Source: a virus. From it: 64,000 nt of DNA. The notes below the pieces were generated by a model. The model saw only the letters and a list, made by a program, of their open reading frames with translations. It ran no database searches and was not told the DNA's origin. Where the stretch lies: IMG/VR virus record IMGVR_UViG_3300042291_000957, positions 26,420 through 90,419 of that record; one strand, written 5' to 3'. Below are positions 1-7,414 of the stretch, piece by piece (within the stretch, counting starts at the first letter, position 1; each line of letters begins with the position of its first letter). The translations under genes were made by a program, and so were the position numbers.

Positions 1-662
1 TTCCCGCCGTCACTGAGACTGCCTTGAATAATCACAGATCCACTATAGTTTGTAAAATACAATTGAAATGTATGCAAAGAGTTCGGAGCAGTTACTTCTG
101 GTTTAGCATCTATAATGCCGCTAACATAATAATCAGTGAAATCTTCCCCAAAACTCTTGTGCAGGCTAAACACTTTAATAGAATTGCTGATTGTGGGTGC
201 GCCGTAGATAGAATGTGCTACTTCTATAGTCCCCAGCGTTCCGTACTGACTGTCAGAATACAAAGGAGTTTTTTCAATTACTAGGTATTCGTCTGCATTT
301 ATAGTAGTTCTAGTTTCTCTATGCAGACTGTATTGATAACTGCCTGTTTCGATATCTAGTAGGTCAGCAGCAGTAAGGGTAACGTTAATTTTGCCTGTGA
401 CTAGATCAGTGACTGTACAGTCTTTTTCTAAAATTAATTCTTGAGTGTCTCTACCTACTAGGGTAAAAACTACTGTAGATCCGGTTATATTCAAGGATTT
501 TTGATCGGCATTTTTGACCTGCACTTTGATCCGGTTATCCATTCCGCCGTAGACTTTTATGTTTCGTTGATACACTTTTCGATACCTCTCTGTTGTCCAG
601 GCGCCGACATTTGTAAATACATCGATGTTATTTGGGTATAAATAAACTGAAATTTGTTGCAT
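1..662 (-). CDS. Phage virion-type protein, partial (C-terminus beyond window)
   Basis: The frame is open from an ATG at 660-662 to base 1, giving about 220 visible residues starting MQQISVYLYPNNIDVF. The sequence is beta-rich, with stretches such as LDIETGSYQYSLHRE, and looks like the N-terminal half of a baseplate or receptor-binding structural protein; the resemblance to BppU-type N-terminal domains is only an impression. A late-type promoter motif (GATAAATA) lies 20 bases before the start, which fits a structural role. The gene is divergent from the one at 692. Function is not established; a true open frame is well supported by length and composition. Confidence 0.7.
   Translation of the reverse strand, partial: MQQISVYLYPNNIDVFTNVGAWTTERYRKVYQRNIKVYGGMDNRIKVQVKNADQKSLNITGSTVVFTLVGRDTQELILEKDCTVTDLVTGKINVTLTAADLLDIETGSYQYSLHRETRTTINADEYLVIEKTPLYSDSQYGTLGTIEVAHSIYGAPTISNSIKVFSLHKSFGEDFTDYYVSGIIDAKPEVTAPNSLHTFQLYFTNYSGSVIIQGSLSDGG
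637..644 (+). promoter_or_regulatory. T4-type late promoter (TATAAATA)
   Basis: Exact match to the T4 late consensus TATAAATA, placed 48 bases before the ATG at 692. It lies inside the start of the divergent gene and argues that the plus-strand gene begins at 692, not at the upstream in-frame TTG. Confidence 0.6.
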
Positions 663-682
663 ACATTAACGGACCTTTAGCA

Positions 683-690
683 TATTTATC
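683..690 (-). promoter_or_regulatory. Late promoter motif (GATAAATA)
   Basis: Minus-strand GATAAATA ending 20 bases before the ATG of the gene ending at 662. One base differs from the T4 late consensus. Together with the plus-strand motif at 637 it makes a short divergent promoter in which each motif overlaps or abuts the opposite gene. Confidence 0.45.
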
Positions 691-691
691 T

Positions 692-1063
692 ATGAGAATC
701 ACAGAAAACCTACAGCAAAACTTTCCATTCATATCCGTGTTAAACCACGTAGATCAAGAATATGTTGGTATTATAATCAATCAAGATAATCAGATCACTA
801 GTATGTACGACTATTCGTTGATAAAATCAGACCTAGAAAAAAGTAGGTTTATAGAACTAGGAGAAGCTTGGTGGTGGGAATCTAATCGTCAAATACCCAT
901 TAGTATTTTTCTTGCTAGAGAAATTTTTACTTACAGATATGCCATAAGAAATTTTGCAACTAAAGATATCAAAGTTATATTAGGACCAATTACCAGTCTT
1001 AATGACATCATAATTAAACGTGTAAAAAGAAAATCTATTACACTGGTAAGAAGAGTACCTTAA
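692..1063 (+). CDS. Hypothetical phage protein, 123 aa
   Basis: Starts MRITENLQQNFPFISV and ends RKSITLVRRVP. An upstream in-frame TTG at 632 was rejected because a perfect late promoter (637-644) would then lie inside the gene. The sequence has a central aromatic patch (GEAWWWESNRQIPISIF) and a basic C-terminus (IIIKRVKRKS). No domain was recognised. It converges on the DnaE-like gene with both stop codons sharing the four bases TTAA. Late control suggests a virion or assembly role. Confidence 0.65.
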   Translation: MRITENLQQNFPFISVLNHVDQEYVGIIINQDNQITSMYDYSLIKSDLEKSRFIELGEAWWWESNRQIPISIFLAREIFTYRYAIRNFATKDIKVILGPITSLNDIIIKRVKRKSITLVRRVP

Positions 1064-1647
1064 GAGTATCCGTAACTGATACCTTCGCAGATCAAATTCA
1101 TTTGTACTGCTATTGCTACAGCATATGCTGTAGCATGACTTTTCTTAAAGTAATAATCATCGGTCTCTGGTTTTGTCCACACTTCTGCCATTACTGTGGT
1201 CCAATCTTTTCCTATCAAATAACGCTTGGCTGGACGTATCATCCCCAATACTGCCGCTAGTTGTTCTATGCTTTTCGGCTGCATTTCTTTGAGTATTGAA
1301 CCATGCCCGTTGACGTGAAAGAGCAAGCTGGTGAAATCGTCTTGTAATAGCAAATCCCATAATGGCTCCTGATTCATTAGATATACTAAATGCTCTTCAT
1401 CTTTAATGCCGTTGTATAATCCAACATTGAGAAAATCTATTTTAAAATACTCTCGTTGTTCAGCGATATCATAGGGTACTGCACACAATCCTGTTAGTGC
1501 ATTAACTGGTACTTCGTGCATGTAGATACCAGTATTATGCTTGACCAACCGATTGTTTTCAACACGGCTGGCTCCTATGTGTTTAAATAATTTTAGTGCA
1601 GAATCTCTGTCTGTAAAATCTATGTCTATATCAGGCATCTTTACCAT
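1060..1647 (-). CDS. Miniature DnaE-like protein (Pol III alpha palm fragment)
   Basis: A 195-residue protein that follows the DnaE (family C polymerase alpha subunit) palm in order. MPDIDIDFTDR (residues 4-14) matches the PDIDIDF motif with catalytic aspartates (D8 and D10 here); YFKIDFLNVG (68-76) matches the KFDFLGL motif with the third catalytic aspartate (D71); LKEMQPKSIEQLAAVLGMIRPA matches the LxxLQP...ALxRPG finger segment; FKKSHATAYAVAIA (167-180) matches FNKSHSAAYALVSY. Full DnaE is about 1,100 residues, so PHP, most of the fingers, beta-binding and OB parts are missing. Activity as a polymerase is doubtful; the retained Asp triad is nevertheless striking. Start may be MVKMPD or MPDI. 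Confidence 0.8.
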   Translation of the reverse strand: MVKMPDIDIDFTDRDSALKLFKHIGASRVENNRLVKHNTGIYMHEVPVNALTGLCAVPYDIAEQREYFKIDFLNVGLYNGIKDEEHLVYLMNQEPLWDLLLQDDFTSLLFHVNGHGSILKEMQPKSIEQLAAVLGMIRPAKRYLIGKDWTTVMAEVWTKPETDDYYFKKSHATAYAVAIAVQMNLICEGISYGYS

Positions 1648-1819
1648 CCCAAACTGCTATTTTTTTCCACTGTAATTTTCCCGAAGTTTCATACGGCACA
1701 TAAACTTCACCAGTTTCTTTATCAGCCAACATCCACTTACCTGGACATTTTGTTTTGATCTTTAGAGTCACTGGCTTAGCTAGTTCTTGAGATTCTGTGC
1801 CGTCTAATAATTTCCTCAT
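1631..1819 (-). CDS. Hypothetical small protein, 62 aa
   Basis: Starts MRKLLDGTESQEL, ends KKIAVWDGKDA. It overlaps the DnaE-like gene downstream by 17 bases and its own ATG abuts the stop of the acidic protein upstream, so it is cotranscribed with both. The middle, KCPGKWMLADKETGEVYVP, looks like a small beta-strand-rich domain. No family was recognised. Confidence 0.6.
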   Translation of the reverse strand: MRKLLDGTESQELAKPVTLKIKTKCPGKWMLADKETGEVYVPYETSGKLQWKKIAVWDGKDA

Positions 1820-2058
1820 TAGTTAAGTCTTGTAGTTTCAAACAATAATAATGGCAATGTTTCTGCTAAAAACTGTGCATATTCTTCAGCGTCTTCAGAG
1901 TCCTCAAATCCGGAAAATTTTACATAAACGTCACTGGAGTCTTCAGCTACAACTACTTCAATGTCAATGTCGTCTCTTGATATATGTTCTTCATTGTCCT
2001 TAAGTTCTTCTTCAACGATTTCTGGTTCCGGCTCTTCTCGTCGTTTTTTAAAAATCAT
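1819..2058 (-). CDS. Hypothetical acidic protein, 79 aa
   Basis: Begins MIFKKRREEPEPEIVEEEL and is strongly acidic (many Glu and Asp) after a basic N-terminal patch. The C-terminal half, VYVKFSGFEDSEDAEEYAQF, looks like a small alpha/beta fold. It overlaps its neighbours by one to four bases on each side. Function unknown; part of the gp62-proximal operon. Confidence 0.6.
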   Translation of the reverse strand: MIFKKRREEPEPEIVEEELKDNEEHISRDDIDIEVVVAEDSSDVYVKFSGFEDSEDAEEYAQFLAETLPLLLFETTRLN

Positions 2059-2741
2059 AATATTTTTGCCTCCTTAATGACATCTTTTATTAATTCAACA
2101 TCAGCAGGCAGTGCTTTAAATCGTTTCATCCAAAATTGCGGATCAATATATGGCTCAACAATGGCCAATTGTTCGTCATTCATTTTTGTCAACATCTCTT
2201 TGCCTGCTTTTGTATTTAACACCAGCCAAGGACTAATTGTGCCTTCTTTAATATCATGAGTGGCTCGATTGAGATTGACATAGGCAAAATAGTGTTCCCA
2301 TTGTGCATTGTTCACGTTAGCCCAATCCATCATGGTTTTAATCGATCTTTGAATAGCACCGTCTGCGGGTTCTATTTTTATCAATTCAGAAACATAGGTA
2401 TCATAAAGTTCATCACGACACCAATGGTCTAGTTTGATACCACTCTTGATCACATAGTCTATAAATCTTTCTGGATATATCGGCGATGTATTAATTAGAA
2501 AACTTCCGAATTTAACAAAAGCAGTATAGTATGGACTACTAGCAAAATCATCAAAATTTTTATTAGACTTTGTTGATTGGGTAATTTCATAAAACCTTTG
2601 ATAGGTTAGGAGTCCTGCCTGAACATGTTTTTCTGTCTTTGACATATGGCGACGTTTTTGTTCGCAGACATGAACAAAGAGTGTTTTTTCTTTGGCAAAT
2701 AGTTTTTCACAAAATTCGCATTTATAATTTAAGTTCTGCAA
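2055..2741 (-). CDS. Zinc-finger-containing phage protein, ~229 aa
   Basis: An N-terminal zinc-finger-like segment, YKCEFCEKLFAKEKTLFVHV followed by CEQKRRH, supplies a CxxC pair and His/Cys partners. The rest is helical, with segments such as FVKFGSFLINTSPIYPERFI and DEQLAIVEPYIDPQFWMKRF. The open frame extends to an ATG at 2825 inside gp62, but a TTG at 2739-2741, just before the finger, overlaps gp62 by only 20 bases and is preferred. The family is common beside gp62 in marine T4-like phages by my recollection; its job is not known to me. Confidence 0.65.
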   Translation of the reverse strand: MQNLNYKCEFCEKLFAKEKTLFVHVCEQKRRHMSKTEKHVQAGLLTYQRFYEITQSTKSNKNFDDFASSPYYTAFVKFGSFLINTSPIYPERFIDYVIKSGIKLDHWCRDELYDTYVSELIKIEPADGAIQRSIKTMMDWANVNNAQWEHYFAYVNLNRATHDIKEGTISPWLVLNTKAGKEMLTKMNDEQLAIVEPYIDPQFWMKRFKALPADVELIKDVIKEAKIL

Positions 2742-3201
2742 TTTGTTTTTTATCCCAACCAAGGTCTTGGCAGTATTCTTTGATTTCTTTGTCTGTGGTA
2801 ATTGCGGCAAGAGTTTCAATATCATTGTGTTTCATATTAGGAAAGAATTGACTAATTATTTCTTCTTTTTTATTCTTGGATTTTTTTAAGGGTATGTATT
2901 CGTGAAAATGTGTTTTACCATTACCATAGCTGCATAGGCACAACAACATCCAAACCAATTTGGGATGTTGCTGTATCACGGCCCAATTCTTATTGTAAAT
3001 TTCATTTGTGATTTCTACAAAATGTTCTTGGATTTCTCTGTTAGAACTTTTAACACCACTAATGTAGCGATTTAAATTCCAAAAGTCTCCTTTGATTTCT
3101 TTGCGACCTTCGTCTGTAGTAGCATCCCAAAGTTCTTTGACTCCTAGATCTACAGCAGGAATTATGTCTTTAAAAAGGTCTACGTGTTTATTTTTTGCCA
3201 T
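2722..3201 (-). CDS. gp62: Clamp loader small subunit (gp62)
   Basis: T4 gp62 partners gp44 to load the gp45 sliding clamp on DNA. The 159-residue product begins MAKNKHVDLFKDIIPAVDLG and carries the family pattern FWNLNRYISGVKSSNREIQE and NWAVIQQHPKLVWMLLCLCS, with the HFHE motif near residue 98. Length matches the marine T4-like gp62, slightly shorter than T4's 187. gp44 and gp45 are not in the window. An early sigma70-like promoter lies in the upstream gene at 3225-3253. Confidence 0.82.
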   Translation of the reverse strand: MAKNKHVDLFKDIIPAVDLGVKELWDATTDEGRKEIKGDFWNLNRYISGVKSSNREIQEHFVEITNEIYNKNWAVIQQHPKLVWMLLCLCSYGNGKTHFHEYIPLKKSKNKKEEIISQFFPNMKHNDIETLAAITTDKEIKEYCQDLGWDKKQIAELKL

Positions 3202-3469
3202 TGTCTTTGCTTAAATGATATACTATTATAGCACGATCTAACACAGATTGCAATGTCTTATTTGTCCTAGCGGCTCGCCGAATTTCTCCCCAAAGTTGAT
3301 CTTCTTTCATATGCTCATATAACGGACGACCGTCGTGAGTTCTTGGATCTATTTTGTTTTCATACTGATATCCAATTAACTTACGATCAGTTTTGCCGGG
3401 TTCTCTAGCGTAGATCTCCTCGCCATTACGTTCGTAGACATAGGTAGTGCCTGGTTTAAGTGTTCCCAT
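3188..3469 (-). CDS. Hypothetical phage protein, 93 aa
   Basis: Starts MGTLKPGTTYVYERNGEEIY; the ATG at 3469 is preferred to an upstream in-frame TTG. It overlaps the methyltransferase gene by 14 bases and gp62 by 14. A segment DRKLIGYQYENKIDPRTHDG is followed by a basic helical C-terminus (EIRRAARTNKTLQSVLDRAI). I associate this small protein with gp62 in related phages but can assign no function. Confidence 0.65.
   Translation of the reverse strand: MGTLKPGTTYVYERNGEEIYAREPGKTDRKLIGYQYENKIDPRTHDGRPLYEHMKEDQLWGEIRRAARTNKTLQSVLDRAIIVYHLSKDNGKK
3225..3253 (-). promoter_or_regulatory. Sigma70-like promoter for gp62
   Basis: Minus-strand TTGCAA (3248-3253), 17-base spacer, TATAAT (3225-3230). 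The predicted start is near 3218, 17 bases before the gp62 ATG. It lies inside the end of the preceding gene. Confidence 0.45.
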
Positions 3470-4025
3470 GATCAATTTCTGCAAGAATAAAATATTTTTT
3501 TATCAGCATTGGTGTTTTCTGTCCTTTGGGGATTTTGGTATTTTCCAAGTATTGTTCGTCTAAAATTTTATAACCTAAATTTAAAAATTTTTGGCGCCAC
3601 CATTCTTTAGATTCTAATATTAAGTGAGCATTTCGTCCATCGGGTAAAATTAATTTTGCCGGGCTAAGAGCTATTAAATGATAAATGTATCGACTTCTTT
3701 TAGAAAGATATTCTAAAGTTTGATCTACAAATTCAGGTTCAATGTGTTCTAAAACATCTGTAGACATTAACAGATCCACATATACATCATCTAGAGAAGA
3801 ATCAAACTTACAATTTCCTGGATCATACCCTTGTATTATTTTGTCTGGATATTGTTCTTTTAATTTATCTACTAACCTTCCTTTACCGCATCCAAAATCT
3901 AAAATGCTGTTAGGTTTGATTTTAGCAATAAAGTCTTCAGCGAATTTTGGAATTTTAGATCTTTTGCCAAACGGAGTATCGGCATGTATGTCTGTTAGAA
4001 TTTTTTTATATTTGTCGCTAATCAT
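3456..4025 (-). CDS. Class I SAM-dependent methyltransferase
   Basis: A 189-residue protein with a clear SAM-binding motif I, SILDFGCGKGRLVDKL (residues 36-51), then IIQGYDPGNCKFD (motif II region) and VDLLMSTDVLEHIEPEFV, the usual D-x-LEH post-II motif. The acceptor cannot be read from sequence. It is the last gene of sugar island 1 before gp62, overlapping the epimerase gene by four bases (ATGA), so sugar or lipid methylation on a surface glycan is the likeliest role. Confidence 0.8.
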   Translation of the reverse strand: MISDKYKKILTDIHADTPFGKRSKIPKFAEDFIAKIKPNSILDFGCGKGRLVDKLKEQYPDKIIQGYDPGNCKFDSSLDDVYVDLLMSTDVLEHIEPEFVDQTLEYLSKRSRYIYHLIALSPAKLILPDGRNAHLILESKEWWRQKFLNLGYKILDEQYLENTKIPKGQKTPMLIKKYFILAEIDHGNT

Positions 4026-4858
4026 TTTACTCTTAATAACTCTTGTATAGTATATAATTGTTGCATAAACGGAGACGGAGTATCAAGCACACTAGATTCA
4101 AGATCACCCGCCCTTCTTGGGCATATGTTAACTTTAAAATCACAATTATTAACTTTCTTATACAAGTTAATCATTTGTTTTACTGTTGTGCCTACGCCGT
4201 GGCCTAAGTTTTCAATTTGATTTGTCGAACGATCAATTGCTTGTTCTAGAGCATGACAAATTTCATTGACATGCGTATAGTCTCGAACAGCCGAGCCATC
4301 TAGAGTATTATAATCATTGCCGAACAAGTTAAATTCACCAGTCTTTTCAGCATTCATTAAATTCCACATTAGCCCATCTGGATTAGTTGGATTAATGCCG
4401 TCACTGCCTGTAACATTATAAAATCTAAAAATAGTAAACGGTATACTTCGTTCTTTACAATATTGATCTACAATTTGTTCAGACGCTCGTTTGCTAATAC
4501 CGTAGGGATTATTCATTGGACCTGCTGACCCTGTACTAGCATGAACAAATCTCTTGTATTTTAACTCTTGGAGTATTCGTAGTGTGCCTAGAGTATTTGT
4601 TTTATAATACACTATGGGATTTTTTACACTTCGTCCTACAGCAACTTCTGCTGCCAAATGAATTACACAATCAAATTCAAAATCAGTATCCCATAAGAAG
4701 TATCCGGGCATTGTGATATCGTTTCGAGCCTGTTCTTTAACTGGCAGTTGTGGTACTTTTCTATCTAGACCGTAGAGTTCTAGATCGGTTCGCTTACCTA
4801 AGAACTTGGTTAGGTGCGAACCAATATATCCGGCATTACCTGTTATTAATATTTTCAT
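4022..4858 (-). CDS. NAD-dependent nucleotide-sugar epimerase/dehydratase (GalE-like)
   Basis: Extended short-chain dehydrogenase fold. MKILITGNAGYIGSHLTKFL has the N-terminal GxxGxxG NAD motif, and YGISKRASEQIVDQY carries the catalytic YxxxK; STGSAG precedes it as the Ser-containing motif. Later segments FRFYNVTGSDG and VRDYTHVNEICHAL are typical of UDP-glucose 4-epimerase relatives. At 278 residues it is shorter than GalE (about 340). Substrate unknown. Its first 20 bases are nearly repeated upstream at 5396-5415. Confidence 0.8.
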   Translation of the reverse strand: MKILITGNAGYIGSHLTKFLGKRTDLELYGLDRKVPQLPVKEQARNDITMPGYFLWDTDFEFDCVIHLAAEVAVGRSVKNPIVYYKTNTLGTLRILQELKYKRFVHASTGSAGPMNNPYGISKRASEQIVDQYCKERSIPFTIFRFYNVTGSDGINPTNPDGLMWNLMNAEKTGEFNLFGNDYNTLDGSAVRDYTHVNEICHALEQAIDRSTNQIENLGHGVGTTVKQMINLYKKVNNCDFKVNICPRRAGDLESSVLDTPSPFMQQLYTIQELLRVK

Positions 4859-5388
4859 TTTTCTAATACAAGAAATCCACAGTCATCATTGTCGTGATAT
4901 TTTATACGCCACTGCGGATTATTGGCCCACCATTTTCTTATACCTGCATAGGTTTCAAATCTAGGTTCTGCTACATCATGAAATACCAAGTATCTCGAAA
5001 CTTTGTCTGCGTGTAATCTTAGTTCATTATAAGTATGCTCTTCGGTATGCATAGTATCTATGAATAATAATTCACAGGGTTCGATTTCTATTTCTAAATC
5101 ATTACCTAACACAAATTGAAATTCAACTCCGGCTTCTTCTGCTGCTTGTTGAAATAACTCTTTGTCTAATGTTGTACCTTGATCAACAGTAACGAATTTT
5201 TTTGGTCTCAACATTAACCAGGCAGATGTTGAACATCCTTGGAATGGACCAAATTCTGTAATAGTTTCTACACCCTGAAATGTCTGCTGTATGTAATCCA
5301 TTCGACGATACATATCACCGACCATTTTCCAGCGAACACCCTCTCTAGTTTTGTTTTTAAAACTGTTAAAAATTTCTTCAATTATCAT
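4855..5388 (-). CDS. CmcI-like SAM methyltransferase
   Basis: ITEFGPFQGCSTSAWLMLRP is a motif I variant, FVTVDQGTTLDKELF follows as motif II, and LLFIDTMHTEEHTYNELRLH is the acidic D-x-MHT segment seen in CmcI/RhmA-like methyltransferases. The preferred start is MIIEEIFNSF at 5388, with AGGA placed six bases before it. An upstream ATG at 5415 overlaps the previous gene's stop and would add MKVLITGKF, which looks like a remnant of an epimerase start. Substrate unknown. Confidence 0.75.
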   Translation of the reverse strand: MIIEEIFNSFKNKTREGVRWKMVGDMYRRMDYIQQTFQGVETITEFGPFQGCSTSAWLMLRPKKFVTVDQGTTLDKELFQQAAEEAGVEFQFVLGNDLEIEIEPCELLFIDTMHTEEHTYNELRLHADKVSRYLVFHDVAEPRFETYAGIRKWWANNPQWRIKYHDNDDCGFLVLEK

Positions 5389-5411
5389 AAATTTTCCTGT
5401 TATTAAAACTT

Positions 5412-5966
5412 TCATTCTATAAATTTTAACACAAGTTCTGAACCCTGCCAATCTTTAAATTGTTCTTTCCACCAATCTGGGTCTAATCTATCTGCTTTGA
5501 AATATTCGGCTAGTGTATGATCGCCTTTTGATGATTTTCCTTTTTTTAGTCGATTGCCTATAAAACAGAATTTTGTAGCCATCTGCATTAGTTGATTAAC
5601 TACCGTTGGAAAATCTGCATCGGGAATTCCGGTCAGAGATTGAATTGCAATTATGCTGTCAAATTTAGCATCTTGTTCGGGATGCTTAGAATATTCATCA
5701 ACACAGGGATCAAACAGATAAAACGAATCCAGGCCTAGCCATTTATCAAAGGACGCTCCGTTAAACCATTCTTTATATTTTTCTTCATTATAATAATGAA
5801 ATGCCTTGCCGCAGCCATAGTCTAATAATGTCTTAGCATTGTGTTTCTCAACAAGTGCTTTGATATCGGAATGATAACCTAAGGTCGCTACTCCCGAGTA
5901 GACTTCTTTTTTAAGATGATATTGTTTTACTCGATCAATTGTTTGATAGTATACATTGCTATACAT
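5412..5966 (-). CDS. Methyltransferase-like protein
   Basis: A 184-residue protein with TLLDYGCGKAFHYYNEEKY, a SAM-binding motif I, and LFDPCVDEYSKHPEQDAKFDSI with a following IQSLTGIPDADF in place of the usual LEH motif. The N-terminus MYSNVYYQTIDRVKQYHLKK is shared in style with phage methyltransferases of glycan islands. The first codons overlap the glycosyltransferase gene's end. Catalytic status and acceptor cannot be judged. Confidence 0.68.
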   Translation of the reverse strand: MYSNVYYQTIDRVKQYHLKKEVYSGVATLGYHSDIKALVEKHNAKTLLDYGCGKAFHYYNEEKYKEWFNGASFDKWLGLDSFYLFDPCVDEYSKHPEQDAKFDSIIAIQSLTGIPDADFPTVVNQLMQMATKFCFIGNRLKKGKSSKGDHTLAEYFKADRLDPDWWKEQFKDWQGSELVLKFIE

Positions 5967-6597
5967 TTTTTAAAATTTCCTTATATATTCCTAAATACCA
6001 TTCTGCAGTTTTTTGATCTCCTTTAAGAGTTAAAAATGTGCCGCTGCCTTGGCCAAAACTCATCCAATCACCTACATTTAATTTTTTATAGTGATATTTG
6101 TTATCTAATATATTTAAAATATCTTGATCCCAACCATATTGCCAATTTTCTAAAGGCATTGATAATAGTTGTTCTCTAAATTCATTTCTAAATTTAGAAT
6201 CACTACCGTAGGTAACTAATCCGGCCATCCATCTTATATTTTTTTGATGTCGTTGTACGTGTATTGTGGATATAATTATATGCAACTCGTCTCTTGTAAA
6301 TTGTCTAGTACACAGCGTGTCGCAATCTAGTGTCATGACTAATTCGTCGTTAGGAAATAGTTCTGCACATTTTAAAAATCGAACCGCCTGATAATATGGA
6401 ACTTTACAAGATTCGTTTGGAAAGTCAACAATGTCTTCGTGGTATGTTACTCCTGAAATTTTATAATAAGAATTTCTAGGATTTACAATAACGATGTGTA
6501 CATTTAGCCAAGGAGTAAATTTTTGTATGCTTCTTGCACAATTTATGGCCCAGGTGTCGTAATATGCAGAATCACAGGCTAGTAAAATATTATACAT
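5959..6597 (-). CDS. Glycosyltransferase, GT-A/GT8-like
   Basis: A 212-residue protein beginning MYNILLACDSAYYDTWAINC and containing a DxD metal motif in VMTLDCDTLCTRQF. The C-terminal half has YGWDQDILNIL, the WDQD pattern common in GT-A enzymes that recycle an Asp near the acceptor. This size and order are typical of small phage nucleotide-diphospho-sugar transferases. Donor and acceptor unknown; the neighbours suggest a surface polysaccharide. Confidence 0.7.
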   Translation of the reverse strand: MYNILLACDSAYYDTWAINCARSIQKFTPWLNVHIVIVNPRNSYYKISGVTYHEDIVDFPNESCKVPYYQAVRFLKCAELFPNDELVMTLDCDTLCTRQFTRDELHIIISTIHVQRHQKNIRWMAGLVTYGSDSKFRNEFREQLLSMPLENWQYGWDQDILNILDNKYHYKKLNVGDWMSFGQGSGTFLTLKGDQKTAEWYLGIYKEILKNV

Positions 6598-6598
6598 A

Positions 6599-7414
6599 TT
6601 AAAAGTTTTTCATTTCCAATAACATAACATCATACGAAGGTATTTTAAAGTCAATAAGTTTTCTAGTATCGATCAATATTTTATTAACTGGCTTAGGCCC
6701 TTGCGTTCTTAATATTGTTTTTTCTAATTGATACACTTCGTTTATTTTTGACACTAGATCATACTTAGTGATTTTGTTTTCATTATTAACCACGTGATAT
6801 ACACCTGTTATTATGGGATTACACATATATTTTTCAATGCACTTTGCAAGTTCTAATGTAGTAATACCATTCCACCAAGCATTGTCCCATCCTTGTAATT
6901 CTTGCTGTGGGTTAGTTACAATCCATTGAAATAATCCAGTGCCCGTTGATTTAATTTCTGGCCCAATAATGCTCATTCTAAATGTAACATCTTTATCATT
7001 GTTAATTTCGCCTAGAGATTTTGACTTGCCATACAAGTTAGTTTCGGTGTGTGTATCCGATTCAACATAGTTTCCTTTTTTGCCATCAAACACACAATCA
7101 GTTGATAAGTGAACTACTCGTGTCTTGCTGTTTAAAAAGGTATGCTCTAAGAAGTGTGGGAACCATCCATTGATTAATGCAGCACGATCCGGACGATCGT
7201 TACTATCTTTGACTAACAATCCTACACAATTAATTACAAAGTCAAACATATTTGTAAATTCATTGAGACGCTGTACTTCTGCAAGATTCTCAACATCCAT
7301 GATAAGATCTGCATCAGACCTTGCCATTGTACTTACATTGTGTCCCTGCTGTTTGAGATATCGCGTGATAACATGACCAGCCATACCGTTGCTGCCAACT
7401 ACTAAGACTTTCAT
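6599..7414 (-). CDS. RmlD-like nucleotide-sugar reductase (FnlB/WbjC candidate)
   Basis: RmlD-type short-chain reductase: MKVLVVGSNGMAGHVITRYL holds the GxxGxxG motif with the G-M-A-G variant, VVHLSTDCVFDGKKGNYVE is the family STDxVFDG motif, and NLYGKSKSLGE has the YxxxK catalytic pair. In UDP-L-FucNAc synthesis the second enzyme (WbjC/FnlB) is of this fold. The gene overlaps the 4,6-dehydratase gene by four bases and the FnlC-type epimerase is two genes away, so that step is the best guess. WbjC usually has an extra C-terminal cupin that is absent at 271 residues. Confidence 0.75.
   Translation of the reverse strand: MKVLVVGSNGMAGHVITRYLKQQGHNVSTMARSDADLIMDVENLAEVQRLNEFTNMFDFVINCVGLLVKDSNDRPDRAALINGWFPHFLEHTFLNSKTRVVHLSTDCVFDGKKGNYVESDTHTETNLYGKSKSLGEINNDKDVTFRMSIIGPEIKSTGTGLFQWIVTNPQQELQGWDNAWWNGITTLELAKCIEKYMCNPIITGVYHVVNNENKITKYDLVSKINEVYQLEKTILRTQGPKPVNKILIDTRKLIDFKIPSYDVMLLEMKNF

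Noticed and set aside
24-284. Plus-strand open frame of 86 codons at the left edge
   Set aside because: It is the shadow of the longer minus-strand virion gene, which has better composition and a late promoter.
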